64,000 nt of DNA, from assembly GCF_964275005.1 (NCBI RefSeq), contig NC_092686.1:14947696-15011695 (forward strand). The letters run 5' to 3'. This DNA is from Diadema setosum (lineage: Eukaryota > Echinodermata > Echinoidea > Diadematoida > Diadematidae). The notes beneath the pieces are model-generated. The model saw only the letters and a list, made by a program, of their open reading frames with translations. It did not search any database and was not told the DNA's origin. A program made the translations under genes and the position numbers. Positions 11,501 through 23,500 of the stretch are shown here, piece by piece. Each line of letters starts with the position of its first letter. Positions within the stretch are counted from its first letter, which is position 1.

Positions 11501-14500
11501 TAATCATGTAAAATCCTTCAAGATTACAAATTGCTTCACTGTTTACATTTACACCCACACAGGTACTTCAAACCAGGAAGAGAAATACACTTTTGCATAG
11601 TTGTCGGATGCGCAAAGCCTTTGTATGGGACTTGTAAGAACTATACATAATAAGTAATGGCTTTGATTTATCAGCCATTACAAAGAAAGTAACATGATCT
11701 TCACATATAAATCAAAGCCAGACGGATAGCCTGTCAATGACTGGGTTGGGGAGGTTATTTCCTGAATTGCAGATGAAAACATGAAACCTCTTGTCGTCCA
11801 GCAAAATGTGCGATAGCCATTGGGAACGATAATTCTAGTCTTAAAGCCGATAGTTTAGACGAACCAAACACAATATTGCTTTCATGTAGCTAGTCGGTAG
11901 CCTTACATTGTGTTGAAGTGGTTATTGTCGTTTGGTCTTCACTTCATTAAACTTGCTTCCATAGCCCATTTCGTCTAATAACTTAATCATAAGCCCTTAT
12001 TTGAACTAGACCATTAACTCCTATCCTAATCCCTACATTTTCCTTAAGCCCAATTGGGGTTCTTCAACTGGAAAATATAGATTTAATGGTGGAAGACAAA
12101 ATGTCAGTTTCTTTGGCGAAGAGGGGCGGGTCGGGGCGGGTGGAACTCTGCACAAGTGAAGCTTCAGAGTTGCTGAAACATCCGGTGTCATTATTTCATT
12201 GTCGACTATTACCTCTGACAATTTCACAGCTCCGTTTTATCTGACGTTTTACCCTCCACATTTTACCCGTTACTTTCTAGCTGACATTACCTTTGACATT
12301 TTTTCCAAGAACAATAATTTTTACGTCTGGCATTCTACCCTTGACATTTCTATATATACCGCTGATATTTTTTACTCTTGAGCTTTTTACCCCTGATATT
12401 TTCACCGTGACATTTTTACCTGCGAAATTGTACGAGTGACTTTTTACCATTGGTACTTAACCCTTGACATTTTTACCGCTGACATTTTACCCGGAATCGG
12501 AAATCCCATCATGGTTTTCAGATCACCAGCTGTTCCAAGGTTTCTTGTACCCATCCTCAACTATAGATGCTTTCTCTGTCCCTTAATTGTCCAAACTTAC
12601 TCGACGTAGCTCCCTTTCCAGTTTCATATAAGAATTGAATACAAAGTTGATGAATGAACAGATGATGGATTGTTGATGAACAACACATCTTTTTCAATAC
12701 AAAAATTTTCCAATTTTCCAGCTTGCGCATTTGGCAGGACTGTGGCCACTCGTAGAGCCCCGGGAAAACCGGTCAATTTTACTCTGCAGTCTGAAGCTGA
12801 GGCTGGCCCCGATAACTTGATCTACCTCAACATTGCTGCTACGTGGTATGCCTCAGAGGGTAGGTCGGTAAATTGAAAAACGGACTCCTTGCTGGTAACC
12901 CAGTAAGTAGCAGATGCCTGGTTTAAATCAAAGCTTAAAGGGATGGTATGTATGGTTTTGGTTTGATTTGATTTGATTTAAACTTATTTGACTTGATTTG
13001 ACTTCTGCATTTTTCACAAAGTATATACAACGAAACAAGCAAAATTTTCCAATACTAATCATATTACATCCAACAGAAAATGAATATAAATATACTCATA
13101 TAATGATGTACTAGTAACTAAATATTATACATATAGGTGACTTGCAATCATACAACAACAATTGGAAGACATTGATTATTTAATTGAATTATTACAAACA
13201 AAATGCAGGAGACCGCCATCTTAAGGTGAAGTTTGAATTCGATGACGGCCTCTGGAAATGCATATGGCTTATACTTCATTAAAAATCGTTTAATACATAT
13301 TGAATTGTATAACGGTGTGGGGTACGTACAAAATGCATCAGTGCAACAATGAATTATGGAGCAAGTGTATATGTGCAGTTACGTTGTTCTTTTATTGTTA
13401 ATACTATTTGATTGAGACCTAACTTCAGGTTTCTAACTTTTTTTGGTGAAATAATGAGAAACTTCATATGAAAAATGAAAGAGCATCTAATTCCAAGAGG
13501 GATTCAACGTTTATTTGATGAAAATTGGTTTTGAAATGGCTGAGGATGTCCAAAACATAGCAATCCTAATATTAGGTATGACTCACCTTTTATTAGGATC
13601 GCTTTGTTTTTCTTTGTATTTGGATCTCTCAGTCATTCCAAACCGATTTCCATATAAGAAACTTTGAAATCATCTTAGAATGGTATGCTCTGTATTATTT
13701 CACAAGTGGTTTCTTGGTATCTCGCAAAAAGTTAAAAGCCAAATCCTTATCTCCTTACCATCCCTTTAATTCCGGTATAGTAGGCCCTACAGCATTATCA
13801 GTGAAGAAGAGTGCAACATGACTTTGTGTCTTTATGGTTTTTGGACAGACCAACATGTTGCAGTGCTATAACGATCGGTGAAAGGACATCATAACGTATA
13901 GAGTAATGTAGGCAGCTTCAACAAAAACCGATCTACGCTTTGAATTGTATAATAGAATGTGAAAACTTTGTCTGTTTGCAAAATAATGATGTTAATCACA
14001 GTCACCTTTGCAACGAAGATGAGACGATGCTGTTTTTGCCTGACAATATCCCATTGGTTTGTACAATGTATAATACGCAAAACGATATTGTTCAAATAGC
14101 AACTATAACCCCCTTCGCTCATGAGGGTAGTCATCTTTAGTAAAGACAATAGGCATAATACCAGAGTTGTTTGATGCACAACGTAATAATGATGTCTTCT
14201 TATCATTTTTTATTCAATTCTCATGTTAAATGAACAAGCAAAGAGTTGTGTTTAGGCGTAAGTTAGTGGAAAACTTGTGCGGTGATGATATCATCACTGT
14301 TTGAAATACACCTTTGAAAAATTCAAAACTATGACTAACACTGTAATTCCACAACTTCTACAGTTATCTTGTAAGATTTCAGTGAAACTTTTACAATTCT
14401 TTTCGATTGATTTTGCTATGTCATTACGTGCAATGAAGCAGAGAATTGGGTATGACTTTTCTGCTAAACTCACCTATTGTCGTTTACCCTCTGTCCAACA

Positions 14501-17500
14501 GTCAACATTTATAATTTGACCGGCTTTGAGGTGAAAGTCTTATGTGCGAGTTCGGCCTGTGTGTCAAGTCAATTTTGCTTCAACGTGTATTTCACCCGAT
14601 CCCTGACAGCGGCAGATGCAGGGGTAAGTATAGTATGTGGCTTCATGGGTGACACGACATGATGGATTATGCTCCTGCGACAAATGCTCCGACGACAATT
14701 ACTCCGAAAAATGCGACAAATGCTCCGCGACATTTGCTCCGCGACAAATACTCCGGCGATATTTGCTCCGGCGACAAATGCTCCGGCGACATTTGCTCCG
14801 CCGACAAATGCTCCGGCGATATTTGCTGTGGCGACAATTGCTCCTACGACAATTGCTCTGGCGTCAAATGCTCCGGCGACATTTGCTCCGGCGATAATTG
14901 CTCCGGCGACAATTGCTCCTAATGTGCGACAATTGCTCCGGGGACATTTGCTCCGGCGACAATTGCTCTGGCGTCAAATGCTCCGGCGACATTTGCTCCG
15001 GCGATAATTGCTCCTACGACAATTGCTCCGGGGACATTTGCTCCGGCGACAATTGCTCCTACCGCAAATGCTCCGACGTCATATAGGCCTAATGCAAAAG
15101 TCTGAAGGTACGTCTGTACCTTCAGACAGGTGCGACATTTGCTCCGCTGACAATTGCTCCTACGACATTTGCTCCGACGTCATATGATGCAAAAGTCTGA
15201 AGGTAAAGACAGGTACGACATTTGCTCTGGCGACATTTACTCCAACGACAATATTGCTCCTACGAAAACTTCTTGTACCACCTTTGCTATACAAAGGTAA
15301 GACATTTACTCCGGCGACGAATGCTCCAGAGACATTTGCTCGGACGGTCCTCCGACTATAATTCGTTCCAACGGTTCGATAATTGATCTGGTGAAATTAT
15401 ATCAGACGAAATTTGTTTAGAAGATGAGACAATTTCAAGGGTGAAAAATGCCCTCCTCACAATTTCTCCGGCGGAAAAAAAAAAATCTTCCTGGACTTCT
15501 CCTAAGAATGATACATGTTTTTGTTTCTGTGTTTGTTTTATTCATAGTTATTGCATATTGACTCTTTTTAAATTACTTTTGAAAGATCAAATGAGGAATC
15601 CTTAATAAAGATAACGAAAGAATGAAACGAAATAACAAAAATACACAATTAAACAAGGAAACCCATATTTTCTTCTTCTCACAATATCATTAACTCAAAT
15701 TACGCTTTCACATACTGATCCAAGTCTCTGGAACTTTCCTGAAAGTGACACAATAGATTGAAGGTCAATGTTTCAAGAAAAATGTTAGATCGCATTTTCT
15801 TGATATTAATAATTGGTATTGCAGGAATGTAATCTTCGTATTTTGTATACTCCCTTACTCATAATCATGTATATTGCATTGTTATAAGCTGCGTAACGTG
15901 ATAATTCAATCTTGTCACATTTCCCCCATTATTGTTCGTCGTTGGATATTCAAACTGTGTGCTTGTCAAGCTTTTGTTTCAGGACATTATTCGTAACGGT
16001 TTGGAAAAGACTATACGATATATAGCGCACGTATATCGAATTATTGTAGATAATCCCCTCCTTGACACACACCCACACCCCCACACACCCGCACCCCCCC
16101 CCCCCACACACACACAAAACAAATTTGTTCTGCACGATGACGTAGCGCAACGCATAACACGTAATTCACACCAACTCAAACTTGTATACATGTTAAGATA
16201 GTGTTCATTCTATCTTTCTTTTTTCTCTTTCTCTTTCTTTCTCTTATCTTCTTTTTCTCTCTTTCTTTCCTCTTCATTTCTTTCTTCATTCATTTTCTTT
16301 CTTTCTCTCTCTCTTTCCTTTCCTTCCCTCCTCCCCTTCTTTCTTCATTCGTTTTTTACTTTCTTTTTTTCTTTCTTTCTTTTTTATTTATTTATTTTTT
16401 TCGTTCATTCTTTGTTTCTTTGTTTCTTCTTCCTTTCTTTCTTTTCTCTGAATTCCTTCTTCTTTTTACTCATTCTTTCTTTTCTTTTTTTCTATTTTTC
16501 TTTTTTCTTTCTTTAATTCCTTCTTTCTTTGTGTTCATTTTTTTTCTTTATTTTCTTTGATTTCTTTCTTTCTGGTATTTTTCTTTTATTCAGACTCACT
16601 TTCTCTGCGACTTTCTACAGAAAGAACTTTTTTTCGGACTTACGGTGGGCCCTCTTGATAAACAAAATAAGGAGAAATCTGTAGTTTTTTAATGACTATC
16701 TAATAATTATTATTTGAAGACGTCTCATACTTTCGTTCCCTATCATGTTATTCTGTTTCCTGAATTGTTTTCATCTCGACCGAACTTGTGCAGTTTTATT
16801 CTATAGACTTTTTGCTTTCGATCATACCTAGTTACTATGTGGCGTCACAGCGGGGAAGGGGCAGGGGCTAGACTGCCCCTAATGAATTTCAAAAATTCAC
16901 AAAGGAAATGCAAAAATTCACAAGGGAAAATGAAAGGAGAGGAAAGAAGCAAGAAAGGGAAAGGGAAAGGGAAAAGAAAGAAGAGGAAAACAGAAGGACG
17001 AAATGAGAAAGAAGAAAGGGAAAATATTTTTTTTCAAGGAAAATGTAATATAAAAGGAAAGAGGAAAGAAAAAAAGCTAGAGTCCTTTTTTCTCGTCCAT
17101 CAGGGTTGCCGCACGCTGGGTGTCCATGACTGGCTATGGCTCCATTGCAATTACTACTCCTTCGCTTCTTTGCCATAAGTACTCTTTTTCGGAATGAAGC
17201 GTGGTGTCGTCAACAAATTACAAAAATGCGTTCAGCAGAAGCAAAATATATGCGAGAAACACAGTCCAAAGAATGCAAAGCAAAAATTCTCCTCAAATTG
17301 GGATGTTGTTTGACTGTTTGTTAGTTACAAGACCATTTCAAAATTTCTTTCAGGATCCGAAGTTGATTTAAATTAGAGACAACACAAAACATGTCGATAG
17401 AAATTGTTCTGGTCAACGATCCTGCAACTAAAAGAGATCACCTAATAACCTCATTGAGCTAACCCTAAAAAACAACAACCCTTTGTGATATCTCTCTTTC

Positions 17501-20500
17501 ATGCTAAGAGCAGGAGTACATTGAAAAAAAAATGGCCAGCGACAAGGGTATTTGTTTAAAGCGTACACGCAATCCAAAACATCCCTAACGGGCTTTTTGT
17601 TTTGTTTGTTTACTGGTTTGTTTTTTATTTATGTATGGGTGCAGGGAGGCGCCAAGGCGCCCCCTATGATTTTGCTATAAAAAAAAAAGAAAGAAAGAGA
17701 AAGAAAAAAAATAAAGAAACAAAAAGAAAAGGGAAAGGAGAAGAGAAAAAGCGAGGATTAAAAAAAAAAAAACGATTGCCCCCTGATTATAAACCTATAT
17801 GTGGATCTAAAATTTACATTATTTCCTAGTGCGAAAAAGAATACGTGGATAATGGATTTGTTATTGGGTTTCTTTGGGGGGGGGGGGGAGGTGTTAAAAC
17901 ATGGCCAGAAGAAATCTACGATTTTATTTCGGTAGTTAATCATCATGATACCCCACTTATTACTTTGATAACACTATAATTGATTTAGCAATGTAACAGT
18001 TCGCTGAATTATGTTAATGGTAATGTTTCATCGATACGTATTTCCTGATTTTGCTATTCATGTATTTGTTATTTTGTCAATTGTAAAAGTCATATTAGTT
18101 TGTTATTTTGAAAATTGTGAAAGTCATATTATTTCGTTATTTCCTCAATTATGAAAGTCATAAAAATTATACTATTTGTCGAAAATGTATTGTAATCCTT
18201 TTTGTTTGGATCAGATCAATAAATTGAATTGAATTGAATTGAATTGAATTGAATTGAACACATGGGCGCCGGAGCTGGAGACAGAGTGGGCCCTTGCCCT
18301 CCCCCCCCCCCCCCCAAGAATTTTTCTTCGGGGGGAACGAATGTGCCCCCGGAAGGTTAAGAAATAATTGATAAATCAGTCAATGAAAGACAAAATTAAA
18401 CAATAAGGCACTTTTCTCGTCTAAAACTTGTCAATAATATAACTGAAAATTGCAAAATTTTTCGCCCCTGCTGGACGGGGCGCTTAAAGTTAATGCATTT
18501 CAATTTTAATTTAATTTTTATTCCAACGCTGACGGTGTCGTGTTTGATGTTCTTAACTTTCATTTGTCGCTGGAGCAACTGTCGCCGGAGCATTTGTCTC
18601 CGGAGCAAATGTCGGAGGAGCAAATGTCGTACCTGTCTGTACCTTCAGACCTTATTTGCATCAAATGTCCTTCGAGCAATTGTCATCGGAGCAAATGTCG
18701 CCGGAGCAAATTTTGTACCTGTGTGTACCTTCAGACCTTTACATCATATGACGTCGGAGCAAACTGTCGCCGGAGCAAACGTCGCTGGAGCAAATGTCGC
18801 CGGAACATTTGTCATAGGAGCAAACGTCGCCGGAGCAAATGTCGCTGGAGCAAATATCGCCGGAGCATTTGTCGGCGGAGCAAATGTCGCCGGAGCATTT
18901 GTCGGCGGAGCAAATTTCGGCGGAGCAATTGTCGCGGAGCAAATGTCGCGGAGCATTTGTCGCATTTTTCGGAGCATTTGTCGTCGGAGCATATGTCGCC
19001 GGAGCAAATGTCATGGAACCGCGGCTTCATGTAACCCTTTAAATGATGCGTGTGAACCATCTTAGACCAAACTGTGCACAATAGACGTGAAATTAAAGGA
19101 ATTGTGGGGTATTCGCTAAATGACGGCAATGGTTTGACAAACCATACATATTCATGTATACCCAGTTTACGAAGTTTTCCAACTGGTTAGTGACCATAAT
19201 ATAGGGAGCAGTATGGTTTGTTGTATGCGAGTGATACTAACTATGCAAGTATCTCCCTTTGTCACAGTCAGCAGCTCCTTTCCTTAATCGTCCCTAACCC
19301 TCTTTCTCCATGAGCATCTCCTCCTTAAAGGGGGAAATCCATTCCAAAAATAAGTTAGTCTGATAAAAAAGAGTAAAATCTTTCGAATTCAATGGTGAAA
19401 ACTTGACTGGAATCAGATGAAAAATAAGGAAGTTATGAAATTTTGAAGTTTTGCGTATTTCTGCAAAACAGTTCTTGCACAGTGGATATGAATATGCAAA
19501 TGAGTGAGCTGACCATGTCATAACCTCACAATTTTCCATTGATCGTGTACAAAAAATGACGAAAATTCATTGTTTCTGTCATTGAAGGCTAAAACACAAT
19601 GTTATTCCTGGTTGAATAACTTCAGAATAGTGATCAGTTAGATATATCAGGATTTGAGCCTCGGGCATAATTGCGTTTGAATGAAAAACTGGAAATTTCA
19701 AAATTTTATGTACAAATATATGGCAAGTTGTGAGGGTATGACATGCTCACTTTGCCATTTGCGTATTCATATTGACCGTTCAAGAACTGTTTCCTGAAAA
19801 ATTATGGAAAATTCAGAATGTCATAACTTCCTTATTTTTCACCCGATTTCAATCAAAATCGTAATATTTTACACTTTCTTATCAGACTAACTTATATTTG
19901 GACTGGATTTCCCCTTTAACGTTTAATTTTCCTGTCTCAGTTACTCACCCCCACCGATTTATGTTTGGGTATGCCACCTTATCTGGTAATCTGATGGAGG
20001 AGAAGGGTTTCAGGAATAAGAATGAATACGTGAAGGATGTCATAGATGGCTCTGGATTTATTATAGAGACCAGTGAAATTGTAGAATTGAAAAAAAAAGA
20101 AAAAACCTATCACATACAAATAACATTTTGTATAATAACATGACTTCCCGAAACATTATTAGGAATATTAGGAAAGTATAATATGAACCAATAGAACCAG
20201 TATAATATCGTTCCCGCTTCCTGTAACGTAGATAAAATCTTTGGCAAATTATATGAAACCAGATTGTATAGTCAAAATATGTCATAATATTTCTATATTT
20301 GCAGTTAAATTTGTGTAAATTATACATTCTGATGATAAAAGCGATATCAAATTTGAGCAACTTACTGTATACATTATATATATATATATATATATATATA
20401 TGATATATAATTATATATATATGATTATATATATATGATTATACATATATATATATAATTATATATAAATTTATATACAATTATGTATTTATATGTATGA

Positions 20501-23500
20501 TTTTTACTTTTATCACGTTTATGACGGATGAATCTGTATGAAAATGCAATTGTTTTTTGTTTGTTGCTTTCTTTTTTTCATTGTCTCCCGATGTCAGAGC
20601 AAATTTTCAGTGAGTTGTCTCTTTGGCAACTTCTCAATGCCTGACATGGAGTATTCGGTAAGAGTTCGGAGTTTACCTCACAACAACAGAGATTCAAACA
20701 GGGCTGAAGAGAGAATCACTCTGCCAAGTGAGTTAGCATGCATACGTCTTGCCACCACTTTGAGGTATAGGTAATTACAATGAGAAGAAATAATGATACG
20801 TAGGCCTAAGTATGCAAATGATGCACGTGACACAGGGCACTTGTAAGTACTAACCACCATATCTTTGGGCTGTTACTTTACGAACGCTCGACGAAGTAAT
20901 GTGCATTATTTGTTTTGTAAAATTTAATGGTGACATGATTTAGATTTTGCAGCAGCCATTTCTGCAAGACTCCCATCACGCTCAAGCAAAGTGAACCACA
21001 CAAAACAACATACAAACTTAATTTGTAATACACCTGCAGTGCAAGTTGAGCGGTCGGTCTATAATAGTTCAAAGAAAATTTGGGTTTTATGCAAACCAAG
21101 AGACTGGTCATACGATAACTTTCATCCAATCACTGAGCAATATTTTGCAATTATGTTGCATTCAAAGTAGTTCACTGTAGCAAACTTTTCTTATAATACC
21201 ATTGGCATTGTGAAGTAAGAGGAATATAGCATGCAGTTGTGGAGGTAGTTTATATTAGTCATTGTCAGTGCGATTAATATGATCACTTATGATTGATAAA
21301 TCTTGATTATGACGTCAGGTGATAATCAGTACTACTGTTGTCATTTTTATGCCCTATCACGTTTCTCTTCTCGCTTTCAGGTTGTAGAGAAGAAGGAACA
21401 GTTGCACTGTGTCGTGGTGAGTTGGTGCAGAACTCATTTAAAATGCAATGCCGTCATGTTTAAGTTGTCTTTGGTATTCGAGATAGATTAAAAATAAACA
21501 AATAGAATGGTAGAAGTTTCAGTAAATCTCGCGTTCGATAGCGTGACAATGCTGCCCCTTCTAATCAGTTATTTTCCTTATGTCATTATTGCAACACCCT
21601 GTATACAAATACGTATACTTCTTGTGGGCATGTTGATGACGATGATTATCCTGAATAGCCAGTCCCGCACACGGCATATAGAACGTACATTTTTATGCTC
21701 AGGAGAAACAAGTGCTAGGAGCCTACATACTAGCAAAAGTAGGTTTGATTTTCCCCTCTATTTTGAAATGTTGGTACGCACAGAAAAGGATTATTTTGAG
21801 AGTCCCATATAAGAATACATCTTGATTTGTTTACACATTATACCCTTTGCTGTAAAATACGCAGTGTCCAGCATGGAGCACTGGGTGCCGAAACCGCGGC
21901 CGCTGGTCTCCCCAAGAGGAACAAGGACCATAGCCGTCTCCGTGAGTCCTAGGGAAGGCAGAAACTACCATGACGTGCAGTACAAGGTGTACCTCGAGAA
22001 TAACCACACATATGAGATAATGGGCCCTGAGTACACCAACATTGTGAGTGTTGACCCTCTTTGCAAGTTGCAAATGTCACAACTGCCCATGCAGAAACAC
22101 TTCTGCGAGAATGACATGCGCGGGATGGATAATTATTAATTCACCTGTATGAAAGTGTTTGGGAGTGGTTTTAATCCAAGCGCCCTGATTCTAGCAATGG
22201 AATTTCACCCGACCGAGTGCGGAGAGTTACTCGCGCGAAATTATTACTTTTACAGCACGACGACGAAGCGTACATCATCACTTGGGTGCGGAGCGAATTT
22301 TAGTGAATTTCAGGGTTCGTTAACAGTTGCAATCAAATTCGTAAACAATTGCAGTCAAAATTTAATTCACAAACAGTTTGAATTGTCGTAAACAGTTTTT
22401 CTTGTCGCAAAGAAATGTTGAACATGTTCAACATTTCTTTGCGACAAGAAAAAAATGTTTCAACATGCTTACAAATGTTTGCGAATTTGACTGCAATTGT
22501 TTACGACTTTACGCTCGCAAACATTCGCCACTCAGTGAGATACCCCCAATATACTCACATCTATTGAATCATAAACCAGCGCAATTTACTGGAATTATCT
22601 CAGCACAAAAAATAATTGATATCATTAAAGTTTGTACTTTAACTGTGTACAATAATTTTATACGGTATTTTTTCAAAGGAGAATGAAACCCAAATATACA
22701 TGTGGATTGAGTGACTGCAGCAAATAGTAGAATTATACATCACTGAAGTTTATAGGAAAATCTTTTCAAAAGATATCAGTTTTGAAAGTTACGGTGCCGC
22801 CGTTGCCTCATGAGAACTACAACAGTTCGTGACGTCAGTGCAGAACAATGCTATGAAGAAAATACACAGAGAATTCAAGCACATTTTCTGTTTTCCAATA
22901 GCATTAATGGAAAAGCATTTGATTGAACCTTTGACAGACAGCAGGGGAATATAACATTATTCTTGCCATATGTTAGTACCAAGTCAAGGGAATGTGGACT
23001 TTTAATTAAAAAAAAAATGCCATTTTGTGGTATTCTCGTTTTATGTTATGATGGGAATCGTCGTACACTAATATTCATCCTAAACTGTTGCATGTCTCTT
23101 ATCTAGCAAAGACGGCACTGAAACTTTAAAAATTAAAACTTCTGAATGTATTGTCCTATATTTCCCTCCAACTTCACTGATGTGCGCTATATGGAAAATA
23201 GCTGCATTCTCTCAGTTCTCATATATGGGGTTCGACCCCTTTAAACGGAGATGATGAATGAGATAATATTATTATGTGCATGTCATGATGCGTCATCTAG
23301 TCACAATATGTCTTTTTTTTTCATTTCAGACTCATACTGAGGCTAAATTCTATGATGTTCCTGATGGCACGTACTTTGCTTTGGTAATTCACATCGTTCA
23401 TTTGATTTGAGATGCAAGTATAGGGGAGGATAGATGTACTTTCTTTTGATTCAGGGGGGACTTTGATGTACATGTACTTTGTTCCGTTGAATCTTCAAAA

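Larger units (their letters stand above)
15346..18559. mobile_element. Interior of the intron 4 foldback element
   Basis: About 3.2 kb between the two 15-bp-repeat arms. Contents: AT-rich unique sequence, a CA/CT run near 16065-16110, the pyrimidine tract 16202-16590, purine tracts 16913-17080 and 17675-17775, and a LINE tail at 17930-18257. No transposase-like frame was seen. The interior is probably enlarged by later insertions. Confidence 0.5.

Noticed and set aside
14637..15086. Open frames rich in Leu-Arg-Arg or Cys-Ser-Gly-Asp
   Set aside because: Translations of the 15-bp repeat arm. All three frames are open because the unit length is a multiple of three.
14660..15345. CRISPR-like regular repeats
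   Set aside because: No unique spacers between repeats. Tandem 15-bp satellite in a eukaryotic intron, with an inverted partner arm.
16201..16560. 119-residue Phe/Leu/Ser-rich frame that looks like a membrane protein
   Set aside because: Translation of a polypyrimidine tract, with no conserved motif or splice context.
19941..19985. Candidate exon after a good acceptor (CCTGTCTCAG|TTACTC) with donor TATCTG|GTAATC
   Set aside because: Exons 4 and 5 already join in phase 0 and give a continuous domain that aligns without a gap. Adding this piece inserts 15 unrelated residues, and it directly abuts a MITE end.
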